From NCBI GenBank assembly GCA_026545765.1, contig CM048840.1, forward strand, positions 31,438,765 through 31,502,764: a DNA stretch of 64,000 bases. Reading direction: 5' to 3'. The notes under the pieces were generated by a model. The model did no database searches. It was not told the DNA's origin and worked only from the letters and a program-made list of their open reading frames with translations. Source of the stretch: Plantago major (lineage: Eukaryota; Streptophyta; Magnoliopsida; Lamiales; Plantaginaceae). Position 1 is the stretch's first letter, and every line of letters begins with the position of its first letter. Position numbers and translations under genes: made by a program. Of the stretch, positions 51,001 to 61,900 are shown piece by piece.

Positions 51001-54000
51001 GCAAAAAAGAAAAGGTACACCTACTCTCCATAGTGAACAGCTCTTGATTAATTGTTACACTTTCACAACACTTAATTCATTTTTTGCAATTTCCAGAAAG
51101 AAATCTTCTGAATCTGCTGAGGGTGATGGTTGTAAAAGCTGCAGTTGTAAAAAGAGCAATTGCTTGAAACTGTAAGTAGATCCAAAACTTAACCAATTTG
51201 ACTTGAAGCACCCAATATCCTTCTTATTATTTGCTTTTCTGCAGTTACTGCGATTGCTTTGCTGCCGGTCAATATTGTTCTGGATCTTGTGCTTGCCAAG
51301 CCTGCTTAAACCGGCCCGAATACGAGGAAACAGTCCTTGATAAAAAGCACCAGATTGAATCTCGGAACCCTCTTGCATTTGCTCCTAAAGTGATACAACA
51401 CTCAAATGTTCTATCTACAAGCAACTTTGAGGCATGAACCTTATCAGCTTTCTTAATCTTAAAGCACTTCAGCTAATATTAATTAACATTTTACTCGTTG
51501 CAGGATGAGCAAGCATATTTCACACCATCATCGGCAAGGCATAAAAGAGGTTGCAATTGTAAGAAGTCGATGTGTGTCAAGAAGTACTGTGAGTGCTACC
51601 AGGTGTGCATTTCTTTTTTTCTAGCATGTATTGCTGAGGTGCTCTCTATTTATATTCTTACTTTCGTCTATAATTTCTTCCTGTCACTCCTGTATAACTT
51701 CTTTTTATTAGGCAAATGTTGGATGTACAGATGGATGTCGCTGTGATGGATGTCAAAATGTATTTGGCCGCAAGGATGGTATGCTCACATTTCTGTCTTG
51801 ATCATTGGTTTTGATGTTGATAGACGTGTAAAACTTTAACCTTGTTTGACCTGCATTTCCTATAGCTTGATTATGTATTAAGATGTCAAAAATGGCTGAA
51901 GTTCTAAAATGTTCCTCCGTTCCTAATTAAATAAGTGTTGCTTTCTATCTATTCCCGTAAAGCCTAACATAAATTGATGCTCAATATTTAGTAGAGGTGA
52001 TTTGGGAAAAAAAAGTAAAGATATTCTTGATATCCACATCCACAAAGTGACACTTGCTTAGGAACAAGATTACATAGATAGGAAACATCACTTATTTGGG
52101 TATGACAGGAGTAATATAAAGTTTAGACTTGAAGAACTTCACATGACTCCCTCCGTCCCGCTCCTGCCTGACATTACAATGTTTTTGGGCGGGCAGGGGA
52201 ATTAAGGAAAATGACTGAAAGTGAGCCAGTGGGATATTGATTATAGAAGGGATGAGAAATAAAAAAGAATTGTAAGCGGGGTGTTGTTTAAATAAAGAAT
52301 GAATAAAGTATTGATATTAAGTGGATAGAATAATATTTAAAGCTTGCTGTTTTTGGAATTGTAATTACAATTGTAATTGGACGCTCGAAACATAAATATT
52401 TATAATTTTCAGCGGCGGATGGAGTATGTTAGAAGGTGCTTTGCCTAAAAAGTGCCAGAAGTTATTGCAGATAAACTAAACCAAATGACATGGTTGTGCA
52501 GTTGGGGCACCTCAACGTTCAATTGGAATAGAGTTCCTTAATTGAATGTATATTTTACTTTTCTGGAAAACCTGACTTTGTTAAATGTGGCTTAGAAAAT
52601 ACCAACTGCAAAGTGTATGAATCACATCAGCTGTTTCCCTTTTTCCTTCAAAACATGCTCTGCAGTTGTCTGAATCTCCAAACTCACTGAACATTGCTGA
52701 TGAGGATCTAAGACTACTTACTTTCTTTCTCGCAGAATTCTGATAGCCAATGAAGGTTCTCATATTATGTGCATCTTAACTGCATGACTTGTGTTATAAC
52801 TTATAAATATCAGCATTCGTATGAAGAATAGCTTATCTATCTCCAAACTCACTCTGCAGTTGTAATGTTTGTTAACCTGCACTTTGTGTGATTGAAATGG
52901 TCAAAACTGGTCCATCTGTCCGTAAATAATTTACATGTAGCATAGCAGTTTAAACTTTCTCATGAAGCCCATAACACTGGATCACCCGCAAATGCACTGA
53001 GGCTAGAATCTCAAAAGACTCAGGTGGTGAATTTTATTTGTCGGCAATAGTATAATAGTCGTAAATTAGTAACATAACCCAGGCAAACTTTCCTGAACTT
53101 TGGCTATCTGAAGTTCTGAACTAGATGCTCAGTATTTGGTTAGATGGCATGTGCTACAATGCACCTCTTTTAAGAATAGTCTCAGCATTCCCCTCCTTTC
53201 GGTATCAGTATAATTTTTCTTATTTAGGGCATTAGGCAGGACCTAAATCTGGTTTGAAATTTTAAGAGTTGCAGAGTATTTAAGTGTGATATTTCACTCT
53301 GATCTGATCTTTATTTCTGTCCCAGAATATAGCATGGTTGAGAATTTGCAGCATGACGAAGATACTGACGGCTCGTTGGTGGAGAAGTTTGAACATTTAA
53401 CACCAAGAGATGGTTTATACCAGTCGGAGCTTCATAATTCTCACAAATTGACTCCTGCAACTCCTGCATTCCAGTTCTCGAAGTAATATATTCCATCTCG
53501 TAATATTTAGATTCTCAAATGAAACACAATACTGTTTTTGGCATCTTAAACAGTTTTGGCGGTAATCATTTCTTATTCCCGTCACTTTTCCGAAATACAG
53601 TCACAGAAAGGATGCTTCTGAAGCTTGGTCCCATTCTGGAAAGCATTTCCAGACACCTGATTCTGGTGTCGTGTTTGCACGACAATTTGTGATGTCCCCT
53701 CAGTCACCCTCAAACATAGATGGTAATGCCAATATTTTGGAATCTGCCAATGAAATTCTGGATCTGGTTTCTTTTGAGCGGGAATTAGATTGTGGCAATG
53801 CAGAAACAGTTGGTGATTTTTCAGCAGAGAAGGTGGACCTTCTTTCTGGCATCCCAAATCCTCAGGATTGGGCTGAGAATACAAATTCTCAACCATTTCC
53901 AATAAAGGAACATTATTCTTTACCAAGCTCCCTTCTCTGGCATGGGTCACCGAATACCTCCGTGGTTTTGCATACCGGGACTAAAATTCTCCCAGTCTCC

Positions 54001-54252
54001 ATGCAAGATGATACCACAGACATAATGGAGGATGCTCCTGCATCAATAAATACTGTGAAAGTAATATCTCCATCTAAGAAACGAGTATCTCCTCCTCACA
54101 GACAAGTACAGCTCAGTTCTAGCTCATCCAATGCGGTTAGAACTGGTCGCAAGTTCATACTGAAAGCTGTCCCATCATTCCCACCTCTTACCCCATGCAT
54201 CAAGTCCAAAATAGCTACGGGGTTGCCAACAGAGGACCATCAGAAACAATGA
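48070..54252 (+). CDS. TSO1-like CXC (CRC-domain, tesmin/LIN54-type) DNA-binding protein
   Basis: Plant CPP/TCX proteins such as TSO1 bind CHR-like promoter elements and act with MYB/DREAM-type complexes to control cell division in floral and stomatal lineages. Exons by my model: 48070-48123, 48658-48812, 48913-49462, 49563-49685, 50422-51014, 51097-51171, 51245-51431, 51504-51602, 51712-51778, 53326-53482, 53601-54252; total 2712 nt, 903 residues plus stop. The N-terminus carries [17 protein letters not shown], a conserved TSO1-group motif; RRRCLQFED lies at about 302-310. CRC domain: first CXC at 504-544 ([19 protein letters not shown]), an RNPLAFAPK spacer, second CXC at 596-626 ([26 protein letters not shown]). 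The end carries [16 protein letters not shown], also typical. Two splice sites are weak: the exon 3 donor (GAG/GTTGTA) and exon 7, which seems to use GC. The intron 51779-53325 holds two MITEs. Confidence 0.92.
51911..52116. mobile_element. Stowaway-like MITE in a TSO1-like intron
   Basis: The left end TGTTCCTCCGTTCCTAATTA with AAATAAGTGTTGC is mirrored by ATCACTTATTTGGGTATGAC and AGGAGTAATA. The length is about 205 bp. Confidence 0.7.
52146..52428. mobile_element. Second Stowaway-like MITE in the same intron
   Basis: The left end is ACTCCCTCCGTCCCGC and the right end GCGGCGGATGGAGTA, a short imperfect inverted repeat. The length is about 283 bp and it is non-coding. It lies only about 30 bp after the preceding MITE. 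Confidence 0.65.
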
Positions 54253-55381
54253 CAAGTAATCAGAACTACTTTGAGGAGGTAATGCCTTCAATTAACTCGT
54301 AATATGTCAAATTGTCCATTGAGCTTACCTGAAAGTAGAAACCTGAGCTGTGTACATTGTGATGTCATGCTGTGAAAACTCAATTTCTTTGATGAACACT
54401 GATATCAAGATCTAAAAATTGCTGCAGGTATAGAATGCTGATTAACATTGTATGTGCTCTGGCAGTGGCAGTTATCGATGTGAAGATTGCGCCTCGAATT
54501 TTTTTTGCACATATCATATAGAAATAAATCTGCAGTTATCTAGATATGCACTTGGATTGAAGCAAGGCATCTATTAGTGAAACTTTGGTAGCGCCATCTT
54601 AAATCCATTGTGTCCATGAAGCTCTCCAAGCCTAGTAAGTAGTAACTGGCATATTCAATGTCACCATATAAAGTTACTGTCAAAATTTTAATCATGAGAA
54701 GAAATGCGAGGCCAGCTCATTCAACTTCGACTCCACAAGACAAATTGCTATGGAAACTGAGGGTCATTCCTTATGCTAGGATTCTTGACCTTGTTTTGAA
54801 ATTCAACTGCACACCCACCTCAGCTACTTCAGGTAATATGTAGATCTATTTATCATCTTGTTTTAGTGAAAGATTATAAAGTTCAATATGGCTGGACTAG
54901 TTGCTCTTTCTGGCTGTTCATTTATAAACTTCTGAAATATGTTGTGTTGTTCGAGATAGACTAGTCATCGACATCTTCAATTGTGACAACATTGTGATTG
55001 ATGAAATATGACATTTTTCTTTTCACTCATGTGGCTTCGTGTTATGGCATATTAAGTTATTTGATTGAGCATTTGATGACAATAGGAGGGTAATAACAAC
55101 AATCTTGATTTGATTTTGGCACTTTTTAGTAGTAACTAATTGCAATACAAATAGATTTGTTACTATTGTGATATTTAACATCGAAAAGTGTACGTCTTAT
55201 TTGCCTAGGTTTGACATCCCCTAAGAGGTCTTGCACCTCTTTGTACTTTTCGTTTCTAGACAATGAAATTGTAGTGAATTTAAGAGTAGAAAGTAAAAAA
55301 GAAAAGGTAAAAGAAAGACTTGTGAATTGGTGATACATCTCTCCCTTAGCACCAGGTTTCTTCAGAATACTTCTTCAGGTT
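54253..55381. other. Convergent intergenic region
   Basis: It holds the 3' UTR of the TSO1-like gene and the 3' end side of the ammonium transporter gene. The frame 54658-54843 has no known motif. No repeat of note is seen. Confidence 0.5.
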
Positions 55382-57187
55382 TCATGTCATCTCAATTTGC
55401 CTCTTACCCTTGGATGATCCAATCTCAACATCATTGTAAGTTGAAAATCGGGAGTTTTCGTTCCTGTCACCTTGACCCCATATGGCATATGCTTCTTCTC
55501 CATGTGCTGCCTCGTCTCCAATCTCCAGATCTTCCTCTGTCATTCTAAGTGGCACAACCACTCGAATAAGGAGGCATATCAAGCTTGTCGTCACAATATT
55601 AACCCCAACGATAAAAATGATCCCGATAAGTTGGAGTCCCATTTGCCTGAACCCATTGCGATATTGACCCATGTGAAACCCGTAGAACAGACCTACATAT
55701 GAGCCATACTTAGCATAGAACAAATTGCACAGCTTTGGGTTGGCAAAAAGTCCGGTGAGGATTCCTCCAAGACTTCCTGCTATGGCGTGGGTGTGAAACA
55801 CTGCCATCGTGTCATCGACTCTCTGAAGCAGCTCGGACTTCTTGTGCACAACCATCATGGTGAACCAAGGAAGCGAGCCCGAGCAAAGGCCCATTATGAT
55901 AGCAGCCCACCCGTGTACAACTCCTACAATCACCAAAAGCAACTACATCATACCACAGACTACACTATTTAGCCATTTCACGACACTTTTTGAACTTTCA
56001 AGGCAGGATTGCAGTGCTTTTGCGACATTTTTCTTTCCTCTAAGACTGAAATATAATTGTGCAGAAATATTTGGTACTACTTGGATTACCTGCTGCTGGG
56101 GTAATGCAGACTAGTCCTGTGATCATGCCTTGAACAGCTCCAATAACAGAAGGTTTCCCGAAAAACACAATGTCAAGAATCGTCCAGGTCAACAAACTGG
56201 TTGCGGCACATACATGGGTATTTAGAACCGCCAACGATGCATCAATACTCGCAGCATAAGGGTCGCCTCCATTGAATCCTGTCCATCCCATCCACAGAAG
56301 TCCTGCTCCAGCAAGCATAAGCAGGATGTTGTTTGGAGGAAACCTTTCTCTGTCCTTTGTCAAACGCGGTCCGACCTGAGATAAGATGAACAAAAAAGAA
56401 TAAGTATTTGCGGCATCTTTTTACCACTATAGCCATCAAATCTATATTTTGCGGGAGTTTATCAAATATATGCAGCAATTCCCTGTAAGAGTCGCAAAAG
56501 CATCTTCCAGTATTAGTAGCAAAACTGGAAAAGCATTTCGACTGTTGCAAAAGACTGTTTTTTTTCTGAAAATACCCAGTATGCAGCAGTGAAACCAGCA
56601 ACTCCAGAAGACAAATGAATCACATATCCACCAGAGTAATCGATCATCCCAGCCGTCGAAAGCCACCCAGTGGCAGACCATATGGTATATGCTCCAATGG
56701 TGTAAGAGAATGTAAGCCAGAGCGGAACAAACAACATCCACGCATAAAAGTTCATACGTCCCAACACCGCACCAGCAATCAAAATCAATGTTATGGCCGC
56801 GAAAACAAACTGGAAGAACACCATAGTAGCATTCGGAAACTGTCCAAGAAAAGCCTTTTCAAGTAAAAAATGCTGAGACAGGGCGACGTTAATCTTCCCC
56901 CAAATCGGAACCAATTGCTGCCCAAACGAAAGTTGATAACCCCAACAAACCCAACACACCAGAACACAGGCAAACGCGTATAAAGCCATGAAAGCAGAGT
57001 TCACGGCCCATTTCTTCTTCACAGCTCCTCCGTAAAGGATTATGAGCCCTGGAACACTCTGTAAACCGACTAGGGTCGCAGCCGTTAGCTGCCAGGCGTT
57101 GTCACCCTTGTTCATCCACTCTGGATTCGCCTGATCAGGCGCTAAGTTAGTTGGAAGGGCAAACACGGGGGCCGGAGGCGTAGTCAT
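55382..57187 (-). CDS. Ammonium transporter, AMT2/AMT3 (MEP-like) subfamily
   Basis: It moves ammonium across the plasma membrane as part of a trimer. Three exons, 56576-57187, 56090-56375 and 55382-55923, give 479 residues, normal for the family. The start MTTPPAPVF is followed by the subfamily motif [20 protein letters not shown] (24-43) and [16 protein letters not shown] (57-72). About eleven hydrophobic segments are visible. The pore twin-His pair is H191 ([13 protein letters not shown]) and H345 (FHTHAIAG). [19 protein letters not shown] and FNGGDPYAA match the AMT signature. The cytosolic tail has the conserved [15 protein letters not shown], the region that controls pore opening between subunits; the Thr phosphorylated in AMT1-type tails is not present at the comparable place. 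Wording near YGLFYG-like sequence ([11 protein letters not shown]) favours the AMT3-type branch over AMT2;1. No breaks are seen. Confidence 0.95.
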
Positions 57188-57256
57188 TTTGTTAGATACT
57201 GGTGGATATCCAAAAGCAATTAGCTTATGATCTTATGAGTAGTGACATAATGTGTG

Positions 57257-57264
57257 TTTATATA
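57257..57264 (-). promoter_or_regulatory. TATA box of the ammonium transporter gene
   Basis: TATATAAA on the minus strand, about 70 nt upstream of the ATG at 57187, a fitting distance for a short plant leader. Confidence 0.55.
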
Positions 57265-57690
57265 TTTGAGGTGTGTAAATTGATTCCAACGATCGGCTGT
57301 CAAACTGATAGTATCATTCTTGGTTTATATGGCGAAGTTATTTTCTTGTTAACTTCATTGGTGGTTTCGCTTGCTTGTTTTCTGTCTTGAAAGGTTTGCA
57401 TGCTGTACATTGGCTAACGACATAATCAAGGTGCTTTTATTTATTAACTGTTAGCAACCTTCACAACTTAATAAACATCTGGCGATCCCTTTTCTGCTAT
57501 ATTGGCATGAACGCCCCTGTGCTCTTCTAATATTTGATTTTCGGTCCCTCAGTATACCAAAACCGCGATGGATTTTCTCTCCCGTTTCTTTGTATACCAT
57601 TCGTGTCCCACCACTTTAATAAACTAAAAGTCTCGACCACTAACTGAGATGAATTTTTTGAAGTTCGAACTTTACACTGGAATTGTAGTT

Positions 57691-57940
57691 ATTACTCCCT
57701 CCGTGCTGGAGAACTCCATACATTAGGATTGGTTTGCAGTTTTATGTGAAAGGTTAAAATAATGATAAGATATTAAAAAGTTGGGAAAAAGTGTACTTTC
57801 AATGGTAAAATGTATAATTTGTGTTTAGAGTTAGATTGTTTATTATTTGTTGGGTGTTGTTAGCTTTTTTTTTTTAGTAATGTATGAAGTTATGTGAAAC
57901 AATTAAAAATGACAGAAATTCTGCGGAACGGATGGATTAC
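57691..57940. mobile_element. Stowaway-like MITE upstream of the ammonium transporter
   Basis: The left end TACTCCCTCCGTGCTGGAGA and right end CGGAACGGATGGATTAC form an imperfect inverted repeat; inside, ATACATTA pairs with TAATGTAT. It is about 250 bp and non-coding. It is similar in order and content to the block at 58309. Confidence 0.7.
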
Positions 57941-58308
57941 ATCTTATTTTCATGCAACAGCCAAAAAACATGCTTGCACACCATGGAAAGAGTTTGAATC
58001 TTGTAATAAGGATATTTATAAACCCTTTGCACTCTGCAAACACCACCATTTTGAGGAGGCTTTATGCAAATTTATCTTGTGTTGGGGTCTTGGGGAGGTC
58101 AACGGCAATATATCCATTTTTAACATGAACCTCATTAAAATATAGTACATGTAATTGACATGTTTATATAACTACTGCAGCTGTAATGTCTCCTATAACA
58201 AGGCCATGAGAACTTGGATATTGTCTTTGGAATCCCATGCCAAATTAGTTTATTGCCTCATTGGAGTTGAAGAGGACTCTCAAAAAACGTGATTGAAACA
58301 AAGTTTTT

Positions 58309-58545
58309 TACTTTCCGTCCGAAGAACTTCATACATTAAGAATGACGAATAGTTTTGTGAAAAGTTAAAGTAAAGATATAATATAGAAAGTGTGAGGAAA
58401 ATTATAATTTTAATGACAATATATGTAGTTTGAATGTAAAGTTAAAATTGTTTATCATTTAACGCATTGAGTAACTTCCACTTTTAGTACATGTATGAGT
58501 TCTGTAGAATGACTAAAAATGTAAAATGTATGAATTTCTAAAACA
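58309..58545. mobile_element. Related MITE, more decayed
   Basis: TACTTTCCGTCCGAAGAACT starts the block, and CTTCATACATTAAGAATGAC follows as in the copy at 57691. The right side has GTACATGTATGAGTTCTGTA and a weak end. It shares TTTTGTGAAAAGTTAAAGTA-like interior phrases. Confidence 0.55.
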
Positions 58546-58995
58546 CCAAGGGTAATTTTGTTCAGCTCAAAGTACACCGAATAAAACCTATACTCATTTT
58601 TCCTAATATATGGAAGCACACTAGCTCAATGTATATCCGAGTCAGATGTTTCTCACCAACATTATATGTTTTTCACGAGAGCTCATAAAGAAATTAGTAC
58701 GATACCCTTCATAATCAAATCATGACTTCAATGACGTCCATTTTGTGTAGAGGGCAAGTTCACTGAAACATCCAAATAATAAAAGTTCAACGGTACCTAA
58801 GGCCTCCGCAACTACATGCTAAAATTCTGAAACAACAATATCTAAACACCATGGTTCATACACAACAGACGACTCAGACCAGACACGGAATAAACATTGA
58901 AGGAAATTCTGCTAAGTTTAGCACACTTTAAAAGACACAAGTACCAAGTCAGGATACAAAGGTACCATGTTGACTTCAGAACACTACACCGGGTA

Positions 58996-61900
58996 TCAAT
59001 CACGAGCTGAATCAGGTGAACCATCTCCATAGGAAACCAAACCAGCCTTCCGGGGTGGGCTAGCAGAGGGAGACCTTGATTTGCCTTTGGCAACGTTCTT
59101 TGGGGATCCGGAATCACGAGATGAGAGGGATCTGGAGCGGCTCCTGCTCCGTGATGGTGACCTTTGCCTTTCAGCACGTGGTGAAAGACGAGACCTCACC
59201 ACTGGACTCCGACTACGAACAGGGCTACGGCTACGAATGGGGCTTCGGCTACGGCTATAGCGACGGTTGCGGTGTCGAACAGGACTGCGTGACGAACTAC
59301 GACTGCGGGTCCTGCTTCTCCTACCCCTATATCTGCAACAGGTTATAACTTTAGCTTGAATAAAGGTAGCAAGCAACATTCTAACTGCAGGTGAATGTCT
59401 GTTACAACTAACGATCAACAGATGGTTAAAATATAACATACCTACTTCCTCCATTTTCTTTATATTTTTAAACGAAGAATAATTTGATTTCAGGGGTCCC
59501 AACTAAAAATGGAAATTTTCTACGCTTCATATCCAACCACAATCTACTTTATTCATTCTCTATTCATCCCCTTGCATATAAACAATCCCCACGCACAATT
59601 CTATATTCATTATGTAATCAATACCAGGCAAAAATTCATGGTAGTTCTACAGAGTTGGCTTCAGAAGACATGTCAGTTATGCCTCATTCTCTAAGACATG
59701 AACATGCAAATTAAAGCCTCGATAAAATTGACATCAAGAGCTAGGCTGACAAATAGTTTATTTTTTTTTAAAAGAACAAGGGGTAGCCCACACATAGAAT
59801 TCATCCTCATCTGTATTCTAATATCCCACTATAGAAGAGTAATGACATGAAAAAAAAAGCCAAAGCCTATTCACAAAATCCCATAAATACTCATAGACTT
59901 GACAACGTAAGAACTATGATAAATGAGTCAATTATAAGGGGCAAAAACAATTTACTAATTACAACAAACAGTAGTGTAAAAAATAATGAACGTGCATATC
60001 ACAAACCTAGGAGGAGTTCTTCCACGAGGCGGGCTTCTGTAACGTCTGTAACTTGAATATCTGACAGAAATTAGAAATAACACATTTCAAATAAGAACTT
60101 CACAAGCATCTGCAAGAGTCTAAGAAGCAGTGCGGAAGAAGAGGAAAGTAATTCTTGCTTACCTATCACGGTCATTTCTACCACCATAACGATATGATCT
60201 AACAGGGGAACGATCAGGGGAACGGCTCTTATAACGCCGGGCATACGAAAACCTATCACTGAAGCCTCTTCCTTTTCTAATTCGTATCGGCGATCCATCA
60301 ATAGAAGGACTTCTTGATAAACTTCTACCACGGTCAGAAACTGGTGACCTTGCCCTACGCCCTGCACTTACTGGACTCCTTGAGTAGCGGCGGCGATTTG
60401 TCCTGACAGGCAGCCTAACAGGACTTGCGCTGGGACTTCTAGGAGGTGCACGGCCAGAACTTCTGCTAGCACTTCTATGGGAGTATCTCACTGGGCTTCT
60501 GCTTACGCTCTTTCGAGATGGTCTGCCTGAGCTCCTGCTTAAACTACGTCGAGAGGACCTAACTGGACTGAGACTCGGTGACCTCAATGGTGATCTCCTA
60601 GACGTAATTCTTGGTGGACTTCGTGTCACGCTTCGTCTGGGGGGTGAAACTGTGGGACTCCTGCGGCTACGTAGAGGACTCCTGCTAATACTTCTTCCCT
60701 TCTTGCTCCTTGGTGGACTCAGAACTGGGCTTGGGCTCCTTCCTCTTCTAGCTGGAGTATTACTTCTCCTGTCCGAGATATGAGGTGGACTTCTGCTAGG
60801 ACTAGGGCTCCTGCTCCTATTATGTTTCTGACCAATCCCCGGACTTCTGGCGCCATTCCTTGGGCTGATGCTCATACTCTTACTCATAGCTCTTTTAGGA
60901 CTTGAGCTCTGACTCCTGAGTTCATACTTAAAATCAGCATTGTGTTTATATAAGCATAAAAGATAACATAGAATATAACAGAGACCAGACCTAGATTTGC
61001 TTGGCAAATGATCTACTACATCAGGACGTCTACTGGCACTTCTGTCAGATTCCATTACCACTCGATTACCATTGCTTTGACGAACACCAGTTTCAATGGG
61101 ATACTCGCCCTCTTCCGTCTCAGAAACATCAGCTGTGTTCCCTTCTTTGTGATCAATTTCTGGAGCTCCCTGCTCCTCATCTGGAGAAGTTGATTTTCTC
61201 AAGTAAGATCCCCAAATATAAAAAGATTGCCAGAACTAGAAAGTATCTACAAGGCTAACTATATTACCAGGGCTTTTATGTTTTCCATCCAATGCAACAG
61301 TTGCACCATCATCTTCAGCGTTACCACTATCATTTTCCCCATCTGAGACATTACTCCTACAATGCATTTAAACGAGTAAAACTCATTAGAGATAATACAT
61401 AAAATTTACCTAACCTGATCTTATTGCGAAGTGTTCATGTTAAATTAAAAGGAAAAATCATGAAATAGAAAAATAGGAATAGGGTGAAACGGAACTTCAT
61501 TATCACTAATGATAACCATATAAATACGAGTTAATGAAAACAAATATCAATGCTTTACCGCTGACATTCGGAGCATGCTATGGCAGGTATTCATGGGAGG
61601 TATAAATTAGTAAATGACCCCTGATAATATCCATATTAGAGTAACGGGCTAGAATACAAAAGATACATATTACTACTTCCATGCCTCAATTAGTTTCCCA
61701 CTTTCCATTTTTTTAGTCCCAATAAAAATCTCCAATTATTGATTTCTACTCCCACTATAACAATAAGTATAATATGATCTGTCCCCAAAGCTAATACAAA
61801 TACAAATGCAAATGCAAATCTCCAAAACAAACCTTTCCTGTCACACAACCAATTAAATGCAAAAGGAATAACATAATGCAGCTCTTTATTTTGGCATTGA

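Noticed and set aside
55472-56114. Plus-strand frames over the ammonium transporter
   Set aside because: They are antisense shadows of the strongly conserved minus-strand gene.
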